Source: Psychromonas sp. SP041
GTDB taxonomy: Bacteria > Pseudomonadota > Gammaproteobacteria > Enterobacterales > Psychromonadaceae
Assembly (NCBI RefSeq): GCF_000470315.2
Contig: NZ_CBRF02000026.1
Location: 1-64,000, forward strand
Direction: 5' to 3'
DNA length: 64,000 nt
Shown here: positions 55,406-63,570 of the stretch, in pieces
Position numbering within the stretch: position 1 is the stretch's first letter
How the letters are laid out: every line of letters starts with the position of its first letter
The notes under the pieces: generated by a model
Seen by the model: only the letters and a program-made list of their open reading frames with translations
Database searches by the model: none
Told to the model about the DNA's origin: nothing
Made by a program: the position numbers and the translations under genes

Positions 55406-56291
55406 CATATATGCTCAGAAGTTAGTTCGTCTATGCTCGTTGTAGCTGGTGGGTTTTTATTAACAGTGTTTTTGTTCTATCGGCGGCTTTACTTTCTCTT
55501 TGCCAGCAGAGAACCTATACCTGAAAAGAGTTCAAAGAGGCTGGCATTGACTTTCTGCTCCAACCAATGCCTAGGTTTTCAAATAAGCTTTTTAACGCAC
55601 CTGTTCATATGTAAATCTATGTATTAGAGAAACTTACAGCAAACGTCCTGTTTGCTGTTGCTGAAACTCACTCATTATTTAACGAAGCTCAACGGTGGAG
55701 TAGTTGTAGCCGTGTGAGTTTTGCTTCGTCTTAGCTTGTAGTTGCTGGGTGAATTTATTTTTATTCAATGGTTGGTTTTGACTTTGGGGCGTTGGCTTTA
55801 GCCTACTTGTTTTACTTGCTGTGTCGTTTGGAGTGTTAGTGGGAGAGAAGTGGGCTAACAAGGTAATCCTTTAACTATAATGCGTAAATAAAGCAGTACT
55901 TAGGTGCTTTGTTATCTAATCAATACTATCCGAACTTTTAAATTAAACTTTCTTAATACATGGCTTTATACCGCTATCTGTGTGCTTAATAACTAGAATG
56001 TATAGAGTTTATCTGCCGTTATTGAAAAGCTATTGTTAAGTGAGAGATTTTAATAATAAAAACCTTATTACCTTATTAACTTGTCTACTAACTATCCGCT
56101 ACCGTTATATAGTAAATATAAGCAGTAAATCTAAATATTACTGACTATATGCTATTGATCCTGTTTTAGCGCTTTAACTAAAATTGTCCTGTATAACATG
56201 TAGTTATGTGCTGAATATTTCATATTTATCTTGATGCATTGATGGCTCTGAGCTAATATATTTTTTTAATCAAAAATAAGTAATTAATAAT
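55406..56291. other. Intergenic, about 890 bp, with palindromic pieces
   Basis: It contains a CAGCAAAC / GTTTGCTG hairpin at 55638-55658 and a REP-like GGGGCGTTGGCTTTAGCC near 55793, similar in core to units of the array at 40080-41670. The rest, to the DUF4177 gene, is AT-rich. Frames at 55388-55627 and 55679-55861 run through these repeats and are not called as genes. Confidence 0.5.
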
Positions 56292-56507
56292 ATGACAGCA
56301 TTTACAGAATACAAAGTCGTTCACATTGTTGAGGGCGGTTGCGGTACTATCTTTTTAGGCGCTAGTGGTTTACCAGTACAGAGAATGGAAGCAGACTTAA
56401 ATAAGTATGCACAAGATGGATGGCAAGTCGTTTTCCAAGTTGTTGAACAAAAACGTTTCTTATTATTTTGGAAACGTGAAGCTGTTATTATTACTCTTGG
56501 CCGTTAA
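56292..56507 (+). CDS. DUF4177-like small protein
   Basis: 71 residues: EYKVVHIVEGG at the start, then MEADLNKYAQDGWQVVFQVV, the typical DUF4177 core where a helix ends in DGW before a strand. Cytoplasmic, function unknown. Its 3' end overlaps the predicted yidD start by 32 bp, and a TM2-like gene follows, so the three look like one cassette. Confidence 0.75.
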   Translation: MTAFTEYKVVHIVEGGCGTIFLGASGLPVQRMEADLNKYAQDGWQVVFQVVEQKRFLLFWKREAVIITLGR

Positions 56508-56724
56508 ATATATATCGCTGAAATTGATCCACCTTTATCAATCTAGTGGTGGGTCAAAAAAGTTATTAAATATCGAATGTAACTTTGAACCAACATGCTC
56601 TGAATATACAAAACAATGTATTCAGAAGTACGGGGCGTTCAAAGGATGGCGATTAGGTTTGTCTAGAATTAAACGATGTAATCAACCTGATTTAGTAGAA
56701 AAAATGCACGATGAGGTGCCTTAA
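56476..56724 (+). CDS. Membrane protein insertion efficiency factor, YidD family
   Basis: 82 residues from GTG 56476, chosen because GGAAAC sits just before it and it gives the usual YidD length. Hydrophobic start (KLLLLLLAVKYISLKLIHLY), then the signature CNFEPTCSEYTKQCIQKYG and GWRLGLSRIKRC. YidD helps YidC insert membrane proteins and is normally encoded in the rnpA-yidD-yidC locus. This is therefore an extra, diverged copy. It lacks the usual HP-x-HPGG-DPVP tail, having CNQPDLVEKMHDEVP instead. The stop overlaps the next ATG (TAATG). Confidence 0.75.
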   Translation: MKLLLLLLAVKYISLKLIHLYQSSGGSKKLLNIECNFEPTCSEYTKQCIQKYGAFKGWRLGLSRIKRCNQPDLVEKMHDEVP

Positions 56725-57113
56725 TGTCGATATTTGAACCATTGCAAACACTAGAAAAAAATGAAGAACTGTTTAGACAACAATTAAATGGTTTATCGAA
56801 AGAGCAAAGAAAAGCCTTCTACGAAGTTCAATCCCAAAAGCTTAAAGACCCAGATACCTACGCGGCATTAAATTGGTTATTTCTTGGCGGTATTCATCAT
56901 TTCTATTTAAGAAAATATGCTCTGTTTGCAATGGAGCTGACGCTCCTGACGGTGAGTATTATTGGCTTTTTTTTAGGTCATGCAAGTTCGATATACATTA
57001 TTATTTTACTTTCAGTATACGAATTGCCACAGCTGTTCTTTTCTCAAAAAATAGCAAGACAATACAATTATAATTTATCCTGTGATATTTTGAGTGAAGT
57101 CCGGAAAAACTAA
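56724..57113 (+). CDS. TM2-like membrane protein
   Basis: 129 residues. A charged N-terminal helix (about 1-45) is followed by ALNWLFLGGIHHFYLRKYAL, the TM2-domain pattern (Gly-x-His-x-Phe-Tyr-Leu), and three hydrophobic segments (about 47-65, 68-85, 88-106). It overlaps the yidD stop by 1 bp. Function unknown; together with DUF4177 and YidD it probably forms a membrane-related cassette. Confidence 0.72.
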   Translation: MSIFEPLQTLEKNEELFRQQLNGLSKEQRKAFYEVQSQKLKDPDTYAALNWLFLGGIHHFYLRKYALFAMELTLLTVSIIGFFLGHASSIYIIILLSVYELPQLFFSQKIARQYNYNLSCDILSEVRKN

Positions 57114-57418
57114 CGAAGGTAGTTAAGTAGAGTTATCACTGTAGGTAAAGCACTACTGATAAAGTGCTACGTTTATCTATGCCAATAACAAAGTGAGTTT
57201 CGGCTTGCTTTATTATGTGTAAAAAAAGTTCGCTCTTTAGCTAGTTGGACGCCTGCGTTAAGGTAGTAAAATAATAACCGATTAAAGCACTGAACTATTC
57301 TAAAGTACTGAGCTATTCTAAAGCACTACACTATTCTAAAGTCCAATCGACTAATCGACTAATCGATTAAGCTGCCGTTGCTCATAATACTCACACATTT
57401 AACTAAAAGGATTTAGTT
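57114..57418. repeat. Intergenic with decayed terminator and short tandem repeats
   Basis: 57148-57170 holds an AGCACT/AGTGCT hairpin. 57191-57213 is a decayed copy of the AAGC-TTCG-GCTT terminator. 57287-57340 is an 18-bp unit (GCACTGAACTATTCTAAA) in three copies, and 57344-57368 is an 8-bp unit (AATCGACT) in three copies. No gene is seen. Confidence 0.75.
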
Positions 57419-57913
57419 ATCGAATTTGCAGAAGAGTTTTCCCCAAAAGAGAAAATACAACGCGTCATTTTATATACATTGCTCGGTGGCTTGGTTGTCA
57501 TTACTCACTTGAAATGGGTGTTCCCTTATATCGGTTGGTATGCAGAGACTGCCTATTGCCATACTCCCTTCGGTTACTCAGGCATTATGGTGCTTTGGTA
57601 TTCTATATTTTTTGGGATGCCGTTATTTTGTGGTGTGTTATTTGCTATTCCTTCTGTGCCTGTTGGGATTAAAGGGTTAAGAGGTAAGCAGTTTCCCCCG
57701 AAAGGATTCAAAGTTTATAAGCCAACTCAAATTGTTACAGATTGGCGTGCAAAAGTGAAATCATTAGGTTATACCTTTGGTGCATTACTATTTGTTGCTG
57801 TCGCTATATGGGGGAGTTTTCAAGTTGATAGTATGCCAAACGAACCGGAAGCATTTGATTACAGCGTATGCGAGTCTGCAATGCTCGGTCATCCTCCGTT
57901 TGAATCTTTCTAG
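57419..57913 (+). CDS. Small membrane protein, start codon uncertain (ATC?)
   Basis: The frame gives 164 residues if begun at ATC 57419, 8 bp after AAAAGG, or 144 from TTG 57479 in mid-helix. The upstream 20 residues (EFAEEFSPKEKIQRVILYTL) look coding: a charged cytoplasmic start then the first membrane segment. No ATG, GTG or TTG lies between the ribosome site and 57479. Three hydrophobic segments (about 18-35, 55-78, 115-133 of the longer form). A Lys-rich loop holds GLRGKQFPPKGFKVYKPTQ. Family not recognised. The start may be non-canonical or a mutated ATG. Confidence 0.55.
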   Translation: MEFAEEFSPKEKIQRVILYTLLGGLVVITHLKWVFPYIGWYAETAYCHTPFGYSGIMVLWYSIFFGMPLFCGVLFAIPSVPVGIKGLRGKQFPPKGFKVYKPTQIVTDWRAKVKSLGYTFGALLFVAVAIWGSFQVDSMPNEPEAFDYSVCESAMLGHPPFESF

Positions 57914-58012
57914 TGTTATCTAGTTTGCTTATTTAAAGGCGTTGCTTGTTAGGTACCTCATCGTTTTTAAGCTCACTGCTTAATGTTACTGATCATTAGT
58001 AGCTTTTTCTTC

Positions 58013-58093
58013 TTAAGCATCCATATTAAAAATAGAATTAATATTTGGACGATTGGGTTCGAAATTAGGACTATTCCATTCCTTATTACTCAT
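58013..58093 (-). CDS. Candidate 26-residue small protein
   Basis: ATG 58093 is preceded by AGAGG at 7-bp spacing, an excellent ribosome site. The product is MSNKEWNSPNFEPNRPNI then NSIFNMDA, rich in Asn and Pro, followed by TAA. No family is known to me. It is antisense to nothing and lies in the 266-bp spacer between the membrane protein gene and the NTF2-like gene. It may be chance; the ribosome site is the main support. Confidence 0.35.
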   Translation of the reverse strand: MSNKEWNSPNFEPNRPNINSIFNMDA

Positions 58094-58179
58094 AGAAACC
58101 TCTATATTATTAACCAAGTAAACACCCTTATTACTTATTAAATCCTGAATCCATAAAAATACAAAGTAGAGAACATATT

Positions 58180-58614
58180 ATGTTGAAATCATTTTTAATC
58201 ATCGTTGGTATTACCTTTTTTTCATTAAATGTACAGGCAGATAAAGCAACAGATAAAGTTGCTATTGAAGCCGCTGTAAATGACTACTTTCAAGGACAGG
58301 GCGAAGCTAGCAAAGAACGTCTATTCCGTGCTTTCTCAGCAGACCACGCGACAATGGTCGGTGTAGTAAAAGATGATAATGGCAAAGAGATCATTAAATC
58401 TTGGAAAGACATGAACAGCGTATTAAATAAATGGGCTGCCAATGAAAAACCAGCAGGCGGAGATCTAGACGGTGAAATCTTAAGTCTTGATATTGTAGAT
58501 GACCGTTTAGCAGTGGTACTTTTCCGCTCTACTAGCCGTTTTTATGATGCATTAACACTGGCTAAAGTTAATAATGAATGGAAAATAATCGGTAAATCTT
58601 ACGTACTTCAATAA
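58180..58614 (+). CDS. Exported NTF2-like (lumazine-binding-like) protein
   Basis: 144 residues. Signal peptide about 1-20 (MLKSFLIIVGITFFSLNVQA). The rest is an NTF2-fold protein similar to the Lumazine_bd_2 group: AAVNDYFQGQGEASKERLFRAF, then HATMVGVVKDDNG and, at the end, LTLAKVNNEWKIIGKSYV. This group is common as periplasmic small proteins of unproven function. ATG 58180; terminator downstream with the same hairpin as pnp. Confidence 0.8.
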   Translation: MLKSFLIIVGITFFSLNVQADKATDKVAIEAAVNDYFQGQGEASKERLFRAFSADHATMVGVVKDDNGKEIIKSWKDMNSVLNKWAANEKPAGGDLDGEILSLDIVDDRLAVVLFRSTSRFYDALTLAKVNNEWKIIGKSYVLQ

Positions 58615-58690
58615 CGATTACTTTAACTGTTTTTTGAAGTTCTACTTCTAGTTACTGCTAATCGAAAGATAATCTCTTGTAACACTTTAT

Positions 58691-58715
58691 AGCAAGCTTC
58701 GGCTTGCTTTTTTTA
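58691..58715 (+). terminator. Terminator of the NTF2-like gene
   Basis: AGCAAGC-TTCG-GCTTGCT followed by seven T residues, identical in stem and loop to the pnp terminator at 54269-54292. Confidence 0.92.
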
Positions 58716-58744
58716 TGCATAAAGGAAAACGGGGCTTTGTTTTA

Positions 58745-59128
58745 TTAAGCCAAACCTTCTGCTTTATCGATAGCAATTCGAGCTTCAATTAAAGTGCAGC
58801 TCGTTTCTGCTATTAGTCGATTAATGGTCATGTCAGGATTGGATAGGGTTATTGCCACTAAATCAAAGCTAGGTTTAGGCAATCCTTTTTGAATGGCGTC
58901 AGTAATCCATATTGTCTTTGGTTGTTGTAACTGTTCACTTACCTCAACAAGTTGGCTTTGTTTGCCTGTTAACAACCAATTTTTAGAACGGCGAATGCGC
59001 TTTAAACTACAACCATGCTGATTAACCAACGCTATTACCGTTACCTTGCAATCAATACGATGCAGGAAGTTGTTTAACTTAATGGATAGGGGAGGCGACG
59101 TTTTATTTTGCACAGATTGTTCCAGCAA
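58745..59128 (-). CDS. Ribosome-recycling-factor-like family protein (PF12614 type)
   Basis: 127 residues. It resembles the short 'ribosome recycling factor family' group of Vibrio relatives, not true RRF: LNNFLHRI at the start, CSLKRIRRSKNWLLTG, and the C-terminal pattern MTINRLIAETSCTLIEARIAIDKAEGL. Real activity has not been shown for the group. Monocistronic. I assign it from memory of the C-terminal pattern, so confidence is moderate. Confidence 0.45.
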   Translation of the reverse strand: MLEQSVQNKTSPPLSIKLNNFLHRIDCKVTVIALVNQHGCSLKRIRRSKNWLLTGKQSQLVEVSEQLQQPKTIWITDAIQKGLPKPSFDLVAITLSNPDMTINRLIAETSCTLIEARIAIDKAEGLA

Positions 59129-59271
59129 GGTTTTGATTAGCTATGAATAATAACTTTTGTAGAAGCATTTGACGAATTAATGTAGCATTTATAGAAAACG
59201 TTTGTCATGGATCGCTTTCTTATCCAAGCAATGAATCACTTTTTAACGCGCCAGTTCATTTATTTTTATGA

Positions 59272-60162
59272 TCAATCCCAAGGGTGCTGTTTAAAATATT
59301 CACTTAGGAAGTCAACTAAAGCGCGAACTGTTGGAGGCAAGAATTTCCGAGATGAATATAATGCATATATATTCATATCATTCGCTTTCCAATCAGGTAA
59401 TACCTGTTCTAAATCACCTTTCTTCACGGCTTCGTTGGCCATATAAGTCGGTTGCATTGATAAACCAGCACCACACAAAGTCGCTTCAAGTAGAGCGGTG
59501 GCTTCATTGGCTGTTAATCTGCAATTTACATGTATAGATTTATGCTCATTTTCACGTTTTAAATGCCAAATATGGCGTTCAAAATTAACGTAACTAAGAC
59601 ATTCATGTGAGCTGAGATCATCAGGTGTAAAAATGGTTGGTTTTGTTGCTAAATAAGCTCGGTTGGCAACGATTATTGACCGGCATACTGCAATAGGTTT
59701 CCCTATCAGAGAAGGATCTGGCGCAGAGGCAATTCGAATCGCCAAGTCAATTTGGCTCCCTATTAAATCGATAGCGGTATCTTGTAGATTCACATCAATT
59801 TTAACTTTGGGGTGTAACGACATAAATGAACAAATAGCAGCCATAAATTGAGAATGAGCGAATGACATGCTGGTTGCTATTTTTATTGAACCTGATAACT
59901 CTTTTGAAGATTTAATATTAGAAACAAGCTTATCAGCAACGCTGAGCCATTGCTCTACATCTTCAAGACATTCTTCACCTATTGTCGTTAGTGTTACCTT
60001 TCGAGTTGTACGGTGAAGTAAGCGTGCCCCAAACCAGTTTTCCATCGTCTCTACATAACGAGTAACCATTGGTCTCGACATCTCTAGTCTGTCAGCCGTT
60101 GCAGTAAAACTGCCAGAACGCGTTACATCAATAAATACTTGAGCTGCTTTTATTCTATCCAC
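59272..60162 (-). CDS. LysR-family transcriptional regulator
   Basis: 296 residues. Winged helix-turn-helix about 1-60 (AAQVFIDVTRSGSFTATADR then LEMSRPMVTRYVETME), and the substrate-binding domain about 90-290. Divergent from the MBL-like and DsbA-like genes with 106 bp between starts, the normal layout in which a LysR regulator controls its neighbour. The effector is unknown. Confidence 0.92.
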   Translation of the reverse strand: MDRIKAAQVFIDVTRSGSFTATADRLEMSRPMVTRYVETMENWFGARLLHRTTRKVTLTTIGEECLEDVEQWLSVADKLVSNIKSSKELSGSIKIATSMSFAHSQFMAAICSFMSLHPKVKIDVNLQDTAIDLIGSQIDLAIRIASAPDPSLIGKPIAVCRSIIVANRAYLATKPTIFTPDDLSSHECLSYVNFERHIWHLKRENEHKSIHVNCRLTANEATALLEATLCGAGLSMQPTYMANEAVKKGDLEQVLPDWKANDMNIYALYSSRKFLPPTVRALVDFLSEYFKQHPWD

Positions 60163-60268
60163 TTATATGTCCGATATATGAAACAATGTTGCATATTATT
60201 GTGTATATAAACGTACCAATCAATCATTCATAATTATCCCCACTTCAATAAATGACATGGGTAACAGA

Positions 60269-61135
60269 ATGAACAAAATTATATTAATTATCGCCTCGAT
60301 ACTATTTGCTAATACAGCATATGCTACTAGTGAAACAGCACTATCATTAAAAGTATATAACGCAGATAGTCATAGCTTTCACGTTAACTCAACCTTGATA
60401 TATGGTGAGACAGAGGCTGCTATTATAGATGCTGGTTTTACTAAGGCTGATGCTTTAAGAATTGCAGCTAACGTACTTGATTCAGGTAAAAAATTGACGA
60501 CCATTTTCATTAGTCAGGCGGATCCTGATTATTATTTTGGCACAGAAACGCTTAAGCAGATATTTCCTAATGCACAAATAATCACAACACCAGCAGTCCA
60601 AAAAGTGATCCAAAGTAAAATGGCTGGAAAGTTAGCTTTTTGGGGACCTAAAATGGGTAACAATGTCCCTCATTCACCGATATTACCTAAAGCAATCACC
60701 GACAGTGCTTTTACTGTAGATGGATATAAAGTAGAGATTCACGGGGCATCGGGCTTACTTGCACATCGACCTTATCTTTGGATCCCATCAATAAAAGCAA
60801 TAGTGGGCAATATTGGAATATTTGGTAATTTGCATGTTTGGACTGCAGATACTCAAAGCCAACAGAAATTGGATGCATGGCAGGTGCAATTAGCTGAAAT
60901 GCTAGGATTAAATCCACTTATTGTAGTACCTGGGCATATGACTCCTAACACCAACCTAACACCAGATAACATCAACTATACCGCTTTATACTTAAAAAAA
61001 TTCGAACAAGAAAAGCAACAGAGCACAAATGCGGAAGAGTTGATCAATAAAATGTTGGAAGCTTACCCTAATGCCTTATTTCCACTTGCGTTGAATATAG
61101 GTGCAAAGGTTCATATGGGGGAGATGAAATGGTAA
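60269..61135 (+). CDS. Exported MBL-fold protein lacking the usual metal motif
   Basis: 288 residues from ATG 60269 (MNKIILIIASILFANTAYA), a typical signal peptide; an ATG 12 bp upstream is less likely. MBL-fold landmarks are kept: TLIYGETEAAIIDAGFT and VPGHMTPN. The metal-binding HxHxDH is replaced by SQADPD (residues 82-87, in FISQADPDYYFG). Only the Asp and the Gly after it remain, so zinc hydrolysis by the usual mechanism is doubtful. It overlaps the next gene by 7 bp. Divergent LysR regulator. Confidence 0.82.
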   Translation: MNKIILIIASILFANTAYATSETALSLKVYNADSHSFHVNSTLIYGETEAAIIDAGFTKADALRIAANVLDSGKKLTTIFISQADPDYYFGTETLKQIFPNAQIITTPAVQKVIQSKMAGKLAFWGPKMGNNVPHSPILPKAITDSAFTVDGYKVEIHGASGLLAHRPYLWIPSIKAIVGNIGIFGNLHVWTADTQSQQKLDAWQVQLAEMLGLNPLIVVPGHMTPNTNLTPDNINYTALYLKKFEQEKQQSTNAEELINKMLEAYPNALFPLALNIGAKVHMGEMKW

Positions 61136-61746
61136 AAATTCATTATTTATATGATCCAATGTGTGGGTGGTGCTTCGGGGCAACTCCTCTTGTAGAAATT
61201 ATGTATGAAATGGCATCTGTTCAATTAGTTATGCACCCTGGAGGTATGATCAAAAGAAGAGAAATAGATAGTGGGTTTAGGCAAATGGTGCAGAGTCATG
61301 ATCAAAAAATCGCGTTAAGCACCGGGCAGGTATTTTCTCTGGCTTATCATGAAAGATTGAGTGGTAATGAATCGATCATACTGGATTCATATATAACGGC
61401 TCAAGCTATTTGGGTTATGGAAAAACATTATGACAAGGGATTTTTAATGCTGAAGTCGATTCAGCAAGCTCATTATCAATCAGCACTTGATACGAGTAAC
61501 CCTAATATATTAGCCGAAATTGCCATTAGGCTGGGGGCAGATAAACGTCATTGGTTCGATTGGGTGTCGGCAGAGCGAGAGCATTCTTCTAATGCGATTC
61601 AGAAGAGCCATATGTTAATGCAACAATGGAATCTTCAAGGTTTTCCCTCTTTTATAATAGAAAAAGAAGGTAAATATACTCGATTACCTCATGCTCAATT
61701 TTATAACAACATCACAGGATGGAAAGCATTAATAGAAAGCTTATAG
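61129..61746 (+). CDS. DsbA/FrnE-family thioredoxin-like oxidoreductase
   Basis: 205 residues. Active site CGWC near residue 12 in YLYDPMCGWCFG, then the helical insertion and LQGFPSFIIEKEGKY, with the cis-Pro before Ser. No signal peptide, so cytoplasmic, as for FrnE-like proteins. It overlaps the MBL-like gene by 7 bp, so the two are co-translated, though one is exported and the other not. Probably a protein-disulfide or glutathione-dependent reaction; partner unknown. Confidence 0.87.
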   Translation: MVKIHYLYDPMCGWCFGATPLVEIMYEMASVQLVMHPGGMIKRREIDSGFRQMVQSHDQKIALSTGQVFSLAYHERLSGNESIILDSYITAQAIWVMEKHYDKGFLMLKSIQQAHYQSALDTSNPNILAEIAIRLGADKRHWFDWVSAEREHSSNAIQKSHMLMQQWNLQGFPSFIIEKEGKYTRLPHAQFYNNITGWKALIESL

Positions 61747-61824
61747 TTATTTAGCATCTAGTTATTACGCTGAATAATGAGAGGTAATAAGCTTTCTTAA
61801 ATTATTTGGTGATAAAGAGAGTGA

Positions 61825-62100
61825 CCCGAGTTTATAAGCACTTATGGAGGTTTTAAAGAAATATCAGAAAAAGTATTTAGTCGATTAGCCACTGAGTGGA
61901 CAAATTATAAATTTAACGTAGATGGTTATGTTGCGAGTGGCGATCACGTTTTTACTTATGTTACTTATCAAGGAGTCTTTAACAAAATAGGTAAATCATT
62001 TAAGGCGAGGGTAGCTCATTTATGGATCTTAAAGGAATATGAAATTATTAGTTCTGAGCAGTTTGTTGATAGTGTGCCAGTCATTCATTCGATGAAGTGA
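61825..62100 (+). pseudogene. N-truncated SnoaL-like (NTF2-fold) remnant
   Basis: An open frame of 91 codons from just after a TGA at 61822 to TGA 62098 has no start codon in a suitable place. The product contains STYGGFKEISEKVFSRLATE, SGDHVFTYVTYQGVF and GKSFKARVAHLWILK, typical of the middle and end of SnoaL-like ketosteroid-isomerase-fold proteins, which normally run to about 130 residues. The first 40 or so residues are missing. Confidence 0.7.
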
Positions 62101-62230
62101 GTCCTAATTTTATATCCGTTTACCCATTATCAAGACTTTTCATTTAGAGGCTAACACCCTGTACAAAAAACTGTTGGACAACCACTTTATAAACTAAATT
62201 CTATCAATGAGTTAATAATAAAATACAAAC

Positions 62231-62320
62231 TCAAAGTAGCTGCGACAACGCCTCCTTGAGTTTTTCTGAATCAATGTCAGCCTTTACTAGGCTAACAAGT
62301 AAAGTAGTGACTATATATAT
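62231..62320 (-). pseudogene. Possible short coding remnant
   Basis: A 29-codon leftward open stretch ends SLVKADIDSEKLKEALSQLL and TGA. The amphipathic, Lys/Glu-rich end looks coding, but no start and no family are recognised. Weak call. Confidence 0.2.
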
Positions 62321-62444
62321 CTAGCTATTTTTGTTATTTATTTTAATAAGTAGATGCCCACAACTTTTACTGTTGTCATTAAAGCCACAAGTGAAATATC
62401 TATAAAATAGATTTTTGAGCTAAATAAGTTATGAAATTATTTAT

Positions 62445-62735
62445 TTAGAGTAATTTGTTCAAGCCAACAATCAAAATAATAAAACCGCCTAGAATATATA
62501 TAACAGGATATATTCTCGATTTTTTACTCGCATCCCTCACTAAGCGTATTGTGAGGAAACAGTGAACAAAATCATCTCTGAATGAGTAGTTATTATCTAA
62601 AAAATAGCCTTTCTAAAAGACAATATCCCATACGATATGAAGCCGATAGATATCAAGATAGTAAATAATAATTTATACCATGGCACTTCAAACAAAATAA
62701 TATTTCTGGGAATGATAACTGTTCATAACCACCTC
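62445..62735 (-). pseudogene. Possible frameshifted membrane-protein remnant
   Basis: Two leftward open stretches lie in different frames and abut near 62605-62612. The first (from about 62735) gives PWYKLLFTILISIGFISYGI; the second ends RIYPVIYILGGFIILIVGLN. Joined by one frameshift they would make a two-segment membrane protein. No start codon is visible and AT-rich DNA easily gives hydrophobic frames, so this is tentative. Confidence 0.25.
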
Positions 62736-63016
62736 GTTCTTGATAACTGTTTACATTTTCTATTATATTTAATGTTTTTTATTAAATATATATTCGTTTT
62801 TTTTGATTTTTCCACAAGTCTATTTACTTGTTAGTAATATAAAAATATCGATAACTAGCGTTTTTATAGAACCAAATCCTATAATAAATTAAGGTTTAGT
62901 GAGTGTAATAAAAGACTAATGTATAGTTTAACAATTTGAAAGTATAACAAGTCATAAAATAAGTAAGTTTTGGACACCCAAGTGTTGAAGTTATAAATAT
63001 TAATTAGTTAATAAAC
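62736..63016. other. Spacer within the remnant region, nothing recognised
   Basis: Together with 62101-62230 and 63184-63443 this is AT-rich filler between the fragments. A 65-residue rightward frame at 62637-62834 is hydrophobic, low-complexity and unconvincing. Confidence 0.4.
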
Positions 63017-63183
63017 TAGACGATACCCAATGCAGCTACCAAACTCCACCGTAAAGCTTTTCCAAGCCATTCGATTATTTTAGTAAAGCTAAACAGGATG
63101 TCTAGATTAGTTGAAACGCCGATAGGGCGAAATGCCAAGCCGAAAATATCGATGTAACTCGATGAGCTAAGACCAATTAAAAA
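63017..63183 (-). pseudogene. Possible C-terminal gene fragment
   Basis: A leftward open frame of about 55 codons without a start includes DIFGLAFRPIGVSTNLDI and IIEWLGKALRWSLVAALG, ending TAG at 63017. It looks like a protein tail, but I cannot name the family. Confidence 0.25.
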
Positions 63184-63443
63184 CTAAAGCAGAACAGCTA
63201 TATCCTTTTAACAACATCATTTAATGGTTGGATTAAAAGGACAGAACATCCTTCCAATATTGTTTTTTATAGCCTCAATTTATGCGTTAAATACCGGCTA
63301 AATTATTTTTTATTTTATGATAAATATCGCTATCTATTGTTAATGCTTAGGCACATAATCTCGCTGTTACCAGGTCGCTTAATGTCACCATGGAACGTTC
63401 GTCATCGGGTTATTAGTTGTTTATCTTAATAAAGGAAAGCATC

Positions 63444-63560
63444 GTGAGTAAAGGCCAAGACAGTAAAAAAGACGGTAAGAAAAAACCGCTTTTGACAGCA
63501 AAAGAAAAAAGAACTGCAAAAATAGTAAAAAAATCAAAAGTTGGATTTGTAGCTAAATAA
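63444..63560 (+). CDS. Small Lys-rich basic protein, 38 residues
   Basis: GTG 63444 is preceded by AAAGGAAA at good spacing. The product begins MSKGQDSKKDGKKKPLLTAK and continues EKRTAKIVKKSKVGFVAK. It resembles a widespread set of 30-45-residue proteins that start MSKG.D.KK and are almost all Lys and Ala. The function of that set is unknown. A strong terminator follows at once, which supports a real gene. Confidence 0.7.
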   Translation: MSKGQDSKKDGKKKPLLTAKEKRTAKIVKKSKVGFVAK

Positions 63561-63570
63561 ATATTAAGTA

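Noticed and set aside
55388-55627. 79-residue rightward frame
   Set aside because: It begins in a CATTCCCA/TGGGAATG palindrome common in intergenic DNA and has no ribosome site or domain.
55679-55861. 60-residue leftward Gln/Asn/Thr-rich frame
   Set aside because: It reads through a REP-like palindrome; composition and lack of a ribosome site argue against a gene.
62637-62834. 65-residue hydrophobic rightward frame
   Set aside because: AT-rich DNA often gives Phe/Leu/Ile runs; no ribosome site and no family features.
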